In this document: positions 14,121-19,193 of the stretch, in pieces
Numbering within the stretch: the stretch's first letter is position 1
Layout of the letters: the number at the start of each line of letters is the position of its first letter
From: an uncultured Treponema sp.
GTDB taxonomy: Bacteria > Spirochaetota > Spirochaetia > Treponematales > Treponemataceae
Length of the DNA stretch: 19,193 bases
Direction of reading: 5' to 3'
Assembly (NCBI GenBank): GCA_937885175.1
Contig: CAKZZO010000101.1
Span: 1 to 19,193, forward strand
The notes under the pieces: model-generated
What the model was told of the DNA's origin: nothing
The model's input: only the letters and a program-made list of their open reading frames with translations
The model's database searches: none
Translations under genes and position numbers: made by a program

Positions 14121-15269
14121 ATGAAACCAGTCAATCCTCTTGAATCAATTTATTTTATCACCTTGCCCGAAGACTATACGCTTTCTAAAAGTGCCATGCA
14201 CATCGACCCCACCCTTCCGATTCCCGTGCAGAAAAAAGACGGAGAAGCAGCAGGCAGTTTTAACATGGCGGAACTCACCGAAGAACAGATTCTTTCCGGC
14301 TTGCTCACCGTTATGGCCTATGACACAAAAAATGAGCACATTCAGTACTATCGTTCCCTGCTCAAGAATGCCCGCCCCAACATCAAGAAGGAGTTGAGCG
14401 AGGCCGCAATCCTCAAAGCAAAAAACGAAGACTTTAACCTTGCCGAAGAAATCTTTACCGCCCTCCACGGCTTTGACCCGGAAGACATGGCAATCGTCCT
14501 GAACATGGCCTTGTTTTTTGACCAGAGGGCAGACTCCTACCGCCGTTCCGGCCTGCATGAAGATGCCGATGCTTACGATGACAGCGCCCTGCTCTACTAC
14601 CGCGAAGCCATGAATGCTGAGCCGGAAGTTCCGGATGCCTTCTTTAACGCAGGCTTTTTCTTCCTCAAGCAGCGCAACTACCGCGAGGCAAAAAACTGCT
14701 TTGAAAGCTACCTCGCCCTCACCTGTGAGACAAAAGATGAAGATTTGGGAGAAAACGGCATCTACAAAAAGAACCGGGCTCAGGAAATCTTACATGACAT
14801 TCAAAACCGCAACATGGACGACGAACACTTTAAGGCCGCCTACGATTTAATCAATCGCGGAGAAAATGAAAAAGGTCTGGAAGAAATCCGTCTCTTTCTG
14901 CAAAAAAATCCCGCTGTATGGAATGCCTGGTTTATGCTGGGCTGGGGACTGCGCAAGGCAGGCCGCTATGATGATGCCAAGCAAGCCTTTGAAAAATCAC
15001 TGGTCTGCGAAGGCGGCGAAGAAAATGCCGACACCTATAATGAACTGGCCATCTGCGCCATGGAAGCCGGCAATCTTTCGGAAGCAAAAAGGCAACTGGA
15101 AAAAGCCCTTGCCATCACGCCCGAAAGCACTAAAATCATGTCAAATCTGGGGTATCTTGCCCTCAAGGAAGGAAATCCTGCCGTAGCCGCAAGTTATTTT
15201 CAGGCAGTGCTGGAATTTGACCCCCACGACACACTTGCCCAGATGGAACTGGCAAAACTGGACGTATAG
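14121..15269 (+). CDS. Tetratricopeptide-repeat protein
   Basis: A 382-aa soluble protein. TPR units are clear at about 171-203 (FFNAGFFFLKQRNYREAKNC), 267-297 (WFMLGWGLRKAGRYDDAKQA), 304-337 (ELAICAMEAGNLSEAKRQLE) and 338-371 (SNLGYLALKEGNPAVAASYF). Weaker helical pairs occupy 85-165 and 235-263. TPRs form superhelical scaffolds for protein-protein binding, so it is an adaptor; the partner is not visible. No signal peptide is present. The start is supported by AAAGGA 7 bases upstream. Its position 36 bases after the PilZ gene suggests the two act together, perhaps as receptor and effector scaffold; that is inference. It ends 2 bases from the convergent DUF192 gene with no terminator between them. 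Confidence 0.88.
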   Translation: MKPVNPLESIYFITLPEDYTLSKSAMHIDPTLPIPVQKKDGEAAGSFNMAELTEEQILSGLLTVMAYDTKNEHIQYYRSLLKNARPNIKKELSEAAILKAKNEDFNLAEEIFTALHGFDPEDMAIVLNMALFFDQRADSYRRSGLHEDADAYDDSALLYYREAMNAEPEVPDAFFNAGFFFLKQRNYREAKNCFESYLALTCETKDEDLGENGIYKKNRAQEILHDIQNRNMDDEHFKAAYDLINRGENEKGLEEIRLFLQKNPAVWNAWFMLGWGLRKAGRYDDAKQAFEKSLVCEGGEENADTYNELAICAMEAGNLSEAKRQLEKALAITPESTKIMSNLGYLALKEGNPAVAASYFQAVLEFDPHDTLAQMELAKLDV

Positions 15270-15271
15270 GC

Positions 15272-15715
15272 TTAAAAATCCAGTTTCAGGCTGTCGCCCA
15301 CATCCACGCCTACCCGTCTAAACCAGCCTTGGGGAACTTCCAGCGCATAGCGTACGCTCAAGGTGCTGCTTACCGTAGCAAGGCTGTAGGGTGTCATGTC
15401 AAAGATATTCTGAATCACACCTTTTCTATCAATGTAGGCAATGGAAAGGGGGTGAGGCGTGTTCTTCATCCAAAAGTGCAGAATCTGGTCATTCTCAAAG
15501 ACAAAAAGCATTCCTGTTCCGTCTGGAATTTTTTTACGCTCCATAAAGCCATGCTCACGCTCTGCCGGTTTCACTGCCATTTCTGCCGCAAGCAGCACAG
15601 TCTCACCAGATGCCTTGCCAATCGTCAGATTTCTAACCGGAAGTTTCTGGGATTTACAGGTTCCCAAAGCACACATACAAAAAACAATCGCAAAAACAAC
15701 ATGGAATTTCTTCAT
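15272..15715 (-). CDS. DUF192-family lipoprotein
   Basis: A 147-aa protein. A hydrophobic signal segment ends in a Leu-Gly-Thr-Cys20 lipobox, so it is probably a lipoprotein. Family blocks are in order: AEREHGFMER (51-60), GMLFVF (68-73), FWMKNTPHPLSIAYID (81-96) and YALEVPQGWF (123-132). DUF192 (PF02643) is a small beta-rich fold of unknown function found in many bacteria. An AAAAGGA Shine-Dalgarno sits 7 bases upstream, inside the end of the preceding gene, whose stop is one base from this ATG. The two genes are evidently one transcription unit and translationally coupled. Confidence 0.9.
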   Translation of the reverse strand: MKKFHVVFAIVFCMCALGTCKSQKLPVRNLTIGKASGETVLLAAEMAVKPAEREHGFMERKKIPDGTGMLFVFENDQILHFWMKNTPHPLSIAYIDRKGVIQNIFDMTPYSLATVSSTLSVRYALEVPQGWFRRVGVDVGDSLKLDF

Positions 15716-15716
15716 C

Positions 15717-16295
15717 TTACAGTCCTTTTAGGAATTCTTCGCGGTTCTGCTCCCCATAGGTCTTTTCCACTTTAGCCTTGTCCTGACGGTCAGCAAAAAC
15801 TTTTGCATCAATATATTTTAACGAAAGGGGACGCTCCAGGCTCATCATCACGCTGTCATTCTGCCACTGGGATTTTTTTGGCGTAAGTTGATTCGGGCCG
15901 CCGTACTTTTGGCACAGGCTCGTAAAGACCGAATAATGGTCCACTTTTTCATCGTTGAGGTTGATGGTAATGACAGAGAGTTTTCCGTCCGCAAACTGAA
16001 ACCAGCAGCGGCCAAAATAGGAAAAAGCCGCAAACCTACCGTCAGTCTCAATCAAAACCTGATTGTCTTTGGGAGAAAAAGAAACGTCCCTGTCGCCGCG
16101 ATAGCCAAAGGCATGATTTTTTAGCAGGGCAGCCTTTACGTCGTCTACACTCATACCCAAGTGAATGTCACCGTAGCCCATGGGCAAGGACTCGTGCTGA
16201 CCATTCTGCTGCAATGACTGCGAGGTATTTTCAGCAGCCCATAGAAAGAGAGAGAGGCTGACAAACAGAACACAAAAAAATAATTTCTTCATCAT
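15717..16295 (-). CDS. Exported protein, 192 aa, unknown function
   Basis: A signal peptide (MMKKLFFCVLFVSLSLFLWA, cleavage before AEN) directs export. The mature part starts with a Gln/Ser-rich stretch. Then comes YGDIHLGMSVDDVKAALLKN (41-60), a pattern seen in small periplasmic proteins in which a beta strand leads to a helix, and a second half of alternating strands (AAFSYFGRCWFQFADGKLSVITI). I do not recognise the family with certainty. Two start codons are adjacent (16295 and 16292); no Shine-Dalgarno is present. It is followed with a one-base gap by the DUF192 lipoprotein, so both probably serve the envelope. A sigma-28-like site lies about 40-55 bases upstream. Confidence 0.75.
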   Translation of the reverse strand: MMKKLFFCVLFVSLSLFLWAAENTSQSLQQNGQHESLPMGYGDIHLGMSVDDVKAALLKNHAFGYRGDRDVSFSPKDNQVLIETDGRFAAFSYFGRCWFQFADGKLSVITINLNDEKVDHYSVFTSLCQKYGGPNQLTPKKSQWQNDSVMMSLERPLSLKYIDAKVFADRQDKAKVEKTYGEQNREEFLKGL

Positions 16296-16331
16296 TTGAA
16301 TGTCGGCACAATGCGTAAAAATCTGAGGAAA

Positions 16332-16362
16332 AATTATCCGGCAAAAAGAACGTGTTTATTTG
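16332..16362 (-). promoter_or_regulatory. Sigma-28-like site before the 16295 gene
   Basis: On the minus strand, TAAA (overlapping the stop of the Crp-type gene) is followed by CACGTTCTTTTT and GCCGGATAA. The last block is the sigma-28 -10 word with one extra G. The 19-base core 16332-16350 matches 9996-10013 before the VWA gene except for that base. Functional status is uncertain. Confidence 0.35.
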
Positions 16363-17546
16363 AGTTTACTGCGGGCAAAAGCGGCATGCTTTATAAGTTC
16401 CGCACAGTCAGAAACGATAAGTTTTTGCGTATCAGGCTCAATCTTAATGTGGGAATCCTTTCTGAATTCATAAGCGTAGCGCATTTTTACGTCATCCGGA
16501 AAACTACACATATCAGCAAGATCCTGAGCAGTAAGTCCGATTCTGTAGTCGCGCATAAAGTTGGCTGGCAGCTTGGCCTTTTCTACCTGCAGGGCAAGCA
16601 TATCCAGCATCTGCTGAATCGGGTCTGCAATCTTAGAGTTAATCAACTGACGAGACATAGACCAGAGACGTTCCGCAAGCGTCGTCGTAAGGCGGGAAAT
16701 CATCTGTGGCTGCGTGGTGACCATCTGGTTAAAGTTCCTGCTGTTTACTACCATCAAGATACAGTCTTCGTTTGCTATCGCACTGGCAGAACGGGGCTTG
16801 TTTTCCAGCAATGCCATTTCGCCAAACATGTCACCCTTTTTGAGGATGGCAAAGGTCACTTCCTTGCCGTCTACTACCTTGCCGATTTTTACCTGCCCAG
16901 ACTGAATGATGAACATTTCAGCACCGCTCTGATTCTCGCAGAAAATCATGGTGTCTTCGGGATATCTGCGGGTCATATCGGCCGTAGGCTCAAAGTAGAC
17001 CGCCTGTGTATGCTTGCGCAATTCAATAAAGCGGCGTTTTGCAATCTCGGTATTCTGATTCCGTACGCCAGTCTTTAGGAACTGATAGTAGGCAAAAGCC
17101 GCAATGTCAGTCTTTTTCTGCTGGTCGTAGAACATGCCCACGTTGAAAAGGGAATTGGGATTTGCATCTGCCGCCGCACCTGCCGCAGCCGAACGATGCA
17201 TCAAAAGTTCATTCACGCCACGCATACGAGCCGCAAAGGTACGAATCATCTTCATAGCAATAGGAGTATTCTGTTTAATCAAGTCAGGGTACTGGTCGCG
17301 GCGAACAGCAATTACAACTACATCCGTCATTGCAACGGAATTTTCAATCTGAGACATGCCAGCCATGCAGGAAACAACGCCCACAAAATCACCTGGTCCA
17401 AGGATGTCTACGCCATTACCTGAAACAGAGCCCTGACGTTCACAATGAACCTTACCCGCCTGAATGATAAAAAAGCGGTCAGCAACCTTTCCTTCTACCG
17501 TTAGATAAGAACCCTGTTTATAGTTTACGAATGACAGTTGCAACAT
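16356..17546 (-). CDS. Crp/Fnr-type regulator with two cyclic-nucleotide-binding domains
   Basis: A 396-aa protein. The first CNB domain (about 5-110) is degenerate: its phosphate-binding cassette GDFVGVVSCMAGMSQIENS lacks the Glu and Arg. A linker with a helical repeat (about 130-180) follows. The second CNB domain (about 183-290) has an intact cassette, FGEMALLENKPRSASA, with Glu243 and Arg252, so it can probably bind a cyclic nucleotide. The C-terminus (about 305-390), with LTAQDLADMCSFPDDVKMRYAYEF and a following strand pair, looks like a Crp-type winged helix, suggesting a transcription factor. The same gene is, as I recall, next to murB in other treponemes. It has a consensus promoter just upstream. 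Weak GGGG-type Shine-Dalgarno. Confidence 0.87.
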   Translation of the reverse strand: MLQLSFVNYKQGSYLTVEGKVADRFFIIQAGKVHCERQGSVSGNGVDILGPGDFVGVVSCMAGMSQIENSVAMTDVVVIAVRRDQYPDLIKQNTPIAMKMIRTFAARMRGVNELLMHRSAAAGAAADANPNSLFNVGMFYDQQKKTDIAAFAYYQFLKTGVRNQNTEIAKRRFIELRKHTQAVYFEPTADMTRRYPEDTMIFCENQSGAEMFIIQSGQVKIGKVVDGKEVTFAILKKGDMFGEMALLENKPRSASAIANEDCILMVVNSRNFNQMVTTQPQMISRLTTTLAERLWSMSRQLINSKIADPIQQMLDMLALQVEKAKLPANFMRDYRIGLTAQDLADMCSFPDDVKMRYAYEFRKDSHIKIEPDTQKLIVSDCAELIKHAAFARSKLK

Positions 17547-17575
17547 AATACATCCCCGTTTTTCACTATTTTAAT

Positions 17576-17604
17576 AGTATAAAAGCCACCGTTGCTTTTG
17601 TCAA
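17576..17604 (-). promoter_or_regulatory. Consensus promoter of the Crp-type regulator gene
   Basis: On the minus strand, TTGACA (17604-17599), a 17-base spacer and TATACT (17581-17576) form an almost perfect sigma-70 promoter. The -35 contains the TGA stop of murB (17603-17601). Transcription should start near 17569, giving a leader of about 23 bases. Confidence 0.85.
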
Positions 17605-18686
17605 TGTAAGAAAAAGTCACCAAGAAAAATTATTTCACATTCCAGCACAATAGCTTTTTTTTCCGCCACGATTTTTTTTATCAATTGCACAAGGTCAAAA
17701 ATATCCTGGGCAGTAGCGTCTCCTGCGTTCACAATAAAGTTTCCGTGCCAGGGAGCCACTTGTGCCCCGCCTACCTGAAGACCTTTCAGCCCACACTCGT
17801 CAATTACTTTTCCAGCAACCACGCCCTGCGCCACATCATTTTTAAACACGCTTCCTGCACTGGCTGCCAAAAAATGCCCCTTTTCCTTGCGTTGGGCAAT
17901 GCAGTCTTCCGATTTTTCAGCGTCAAAGCCTTTTAAAAGGGCAAACTGGGCCGAAAGAATAATGTGGCGGGGGAAAGCCTCCCCCTCGCTCCAGCCCGCC
18001 GCTACGCTATGGTCTTCCGCTACCCCCTCTCCTAGGGGCTGCACCCCTAAGACCCCGCAAGTTTTGCGAGCGGACAAGGCTCCCGTCGGCTGGAAGGGCG
18101 ATTTCTTGTATCCCCAGTCAGATTTGCGACGCTCATCAGTCATCTCATAGGTACAAATCTCGCCTGACTCCAAATCCACATAGCGCACGCGTACCAGACG
18201 GTCGCATGCCGCAAGGCCAAAGCAGGTGGCGTTCATGTAGACCGCTCCACCCACCGTGCCGCTCAATCCCGTAAAGGCTTCCAGTCCCCCCACGTCATGC
18301 TGGCGGCAAAAAGTCATCACCGTTCCCCAAGGCGTTCCTGCGTCAATTTCCACTACCCCTGCGTCCACCTGCTGCAATTTCTGCCCGCCTATTTTCCGTA
18401 GGCCAGTCATTTTTCGTGTGCTTATCACTGCACCTGAAAAGCCGCTGTCAGAAACAATCAGATTGCTGCCGCCGCCCAAGACAAAAAAAGGCATATTGTT
18501 CTGGCACACCAGATGCAGTGCATAGGTCAGAGAGTCTTCGTCAGATGGTTCTAAAAAGAGCGAGGCGGAACCGCCCACACGCATGGTGGTATGACTAAAA
18601 AGCGGCTCATTTTGTGTAACCTTGCCAACAAAATGCACATCATCCGCAAGAAGTGCCGCGAGCGCATCAGATGTTTTTGTTGCCAT
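17601..18686 (-). CDS. murB: UDP-N-acetylmuramate dehydrogenase with in-frame insertion
   Basis: MurB reduces UDP-GlcNAc-enolpyruvate to UDP-MurNAc in peptidoglycan synthesis, using FAD and NADPH in the cytoplasm. FAD-binding blocks are intact: VLGGGSNLIVSD (69-80) and GLSGTVGGAVYMNA (140-153). The C-terminal domain has the catalytic Ser in SAGSVFKN (Ser279) and a terminal VLECEI with the likely catalytic Glu (349 or 351). The protein is 361 aa, about 40 longer than similar MurBs. The surplus lies between WGYKKSPFQ (191-199) and RHIILSAQFAL (240-250), which should be nearly adjacent; it is encoded by the GC-rich repeat at 17966-18058 and a short flank, with no stop and no frameshift. The start follows the PAS-like gene by 5 bases, so they are probably co-transcribed. 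Shine-Dalgarno is weak. Confidence 0.95.
   Translation of the reverse strand: MATKTSDALAALLADDVHFVGKVTQNEPLFSHTTMRVGGSASLFLEPSDEDSLTYALHLVCQNNMPFFVLGGGSNLIVSDSGFSGAVISTRKMTGLRKIGGQKLQQVDAGVVEIDAGTPWGTVMTFCRQHDVGGLEAFTGLSGTVGGAVYMNATCFGLAACDRLVRVRYVDLESGEICTYEMTDERRKSDWGYKKSPFQPTGALSARKTCGVLGVQPLGEGVAEDHSVAAGWSEGEAFPRHIILSAQFALLKGFDAEKSEDCIAQRKEKGHFLAASAGSVFKNDVAQGVVAGKVIDECGLKGLQVGGAQVAPWHGNFIVNAGDATAQDIFDLVQLIKKIVAEKKAIVLECEIIFLGDFFLH
17966..18058 (-). repeat. GC-rich double-hairpin element, copy 3 (inside murB)
   Basis: Read on the minus strand: GCGGGGTCTTA, a TAGGGG/CCCCTA hairpin (18044-18049 with 18033-18038), GGAGAGGGGGTAGCGGAA, a variable middle, then GAGGGGGAGGCTTTCCCCC with a terminal hairpin (17969-17974 with 17980-17985). 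It matches copies 1 and 2 in block order. It encodes PLGEGVAE in murB; copy 1 read in the polA frame gives PLGERVAT. The 30 or so bases upstream (18059-18089) also appear foreign to MurB. Confidence 0.8.
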
Positions 18687-18691
18687 AACCG

Positions 18692-19078
18692 TTACACCCG
18701 AATACCTACAATCAATTTGTCCTCGCCATTTTCCTTTGCCATGGTGATTCTAGTACTAGCGGACTTTATTCCTCCACCAATATGCATGCGGTAATGAACC
18801 ACAAAAAGACCTTTTTGCGCAATCTGCCGCAGGACATTCTCCTTGGTGAATGCCGCCTTGAATGCCTCAAGGTCATCAAAAAAAAGTACCCCTTCGGCAT
18901 CCTTGTGGGTATGTGCAAAAAAATCTTTGCCTTGCTTTGCAAGACCTAATTTCTCATACTCGCTCGTCGCTTTATATTCGATGTAATCTTCAGTTTTCAG
19001 GTCTACGATGTAAGTACTAATAAAGTCACCCGACAACGACATAAGCATCGCAAGGGAATCTTGATAGTTAGTAGCCAT
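18692..19078 (-). CDS. Stand-alone PAS-like sensory domain protein
   Basis: A 128-aa cytoplasmic protein. It resembles the PAS-like N-terminal domain that often precedes GGDEF domains in gut bacteria: a YIVDLKTEDYIEY strand pair, the KLGLAKQGKDFF helix-turn, a stretch normally reading VHPEDRE (here LFFDDLEAF), then AFTKENVLRQI, LFVVHYRM, and a last strand KLIVGIRV. The output domain is missing: the frame stops directly after that last strand. It may act by pairing with a partner or may be a remnant. There is no Shine-Dalgarno; a TGG-TATGAT box ends 5 bases before the ATG, so the message could be leaderless. It is followed 5 bases on by murB. Family call is recall-based. Confidence 0.7.
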   Translation of the reverse strand: MATNYQDSLAMLMSLSGDFISTYIVDLKTEDYIEYKATSEYEKLGLAKQGKDFFAHTHKDAEGVLFFDDLEAFKAAFTKENVLRQIAQKGLFVVHYRMHIGGGIKSASTRITMAKENGEDKLIVGIRV

Positions 19079-19083
19079 AGTTC

Positions 19084-19112
19084 ATCATACCATAGAATGG
19101 GAAAAAAAACAA
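19084..19112 (-). promoter_or_regulatory. Promoter of the PAS-like gene and murB
   Basis: On the minus strand, TTGTTT (19112-19107), a 17-base spacer and TATGAT (19089-19084) preceded by TGG form an extended -10 promoter. The start would fall at or next to the ATG at 19078. Confidence 0.5.
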
Positions 19113-19166
19113 TTTTTTTTTCCAACTGCCAGGGCAAAGGCAAGCAGTAAAATATAATTCCCCACT

Positions 19167-19185
19167 AAAAAAGGTTTCCAACCTT
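19167..19185 (-). terminator. Probable terminator of a gene beyond the right edge
   Basis: On the minus strand, AAGGTT (19185-19180) and AACCTT (19176-19171) form a 6-bp stem with a 3-base loop, followed by six T (19172-19167, partly shared with the stem). The stem has only two G-C pairs, so strength is doubtful. The gene it would serve is outside the window. Confidence 0.45.
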
Positions 19186-19193
19186 CTGTTATA

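Noticed and set aside
16296..17078. Plus-strand open frame of 260 codons opposite the Crp-type regulator
   Set aside because: It overlaps the intact CNB domain in antisense and shows no recognisable features.

Overview
The window looks like chromosomal DNA from a host-associated (gut or rumen type) Treponema. The evidence is a treponeme-like gene set: PolA with motif A ending IELVVLAHLS, CoaE with an atypical GKN P-loop, a PilZ protein next to a TPR protein, a double cyclic-nucleotide-binding Crp-type regulator next to murB, an Rpn/PDDEXK protein with a slippable repeat, and several lipoproteins. This rests on recalled family features, not a search, and the species is not assigned. I see no tRNA, rRNA, CRISPR array, insertion sequence or prophage.

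Layout. 1-336 is non-coding: a repeat-like block with two strong hairpins, a promoter-like module facing left, and the terminator of the next gene. 337-1317 (-) is a lipoprotein, divergent from an Rpn-family nuclease (1479-2435, +). Then come polA, coaE and a membrane-anchored SPOR protein (2582-7003, +), closely spaced or overlapping and closed by an intrinsic terminator. A likely outer-membrane beta-barrel protein (7131-8630, +) converges on an exported von Willebrand A protein (8713-9990, -). A second + block holds an unrecognised 363-aa protein, an XRE-cupin regulator, rpsU, a phosphodiester-glycosidase lipoprotein, a PilZ protein and a TPR protein (10062-15269). The right part is on the minus strand: PAS-like sensor and murB (18692-19078, 17601-18686), the Crp-type regulator (16356-17546), then an exported protein and a DUF192 lipoprotein (15272-16295).

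The least expected signal is a family of GC-rich, double-hairpin elements with three copies here. One lies in frame inside murB, one forms the extra N-terminus of CoaE, and one sits upstream of polA in a frame that is open into polA. This resembles the Rickettsia palindromic elements in behaviour, though nothing indicates shared ancestry. Regulatory signals also repeat. Several genes have an extended -10 (TGN-TATA) only a few bases before the start codon and no Shine-Dalgarno, suggesting leaderless or short-leader mRNAs. Two promoters use the TGA stop of the preceding gene as part of a TTGAC -35. Two exported-protein genes share a GCCGATAA-like (sigma-28-like) upstream site. A roughly 35-bp promoter-like module occurs twice.

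Functionally the region mixes housekeeping (DNA repair, CoA synthesis, ribosome, peptidoglycan) with envelope proteins and second-messenger sensing (PilZ, cNMP-binding, PAS-like).
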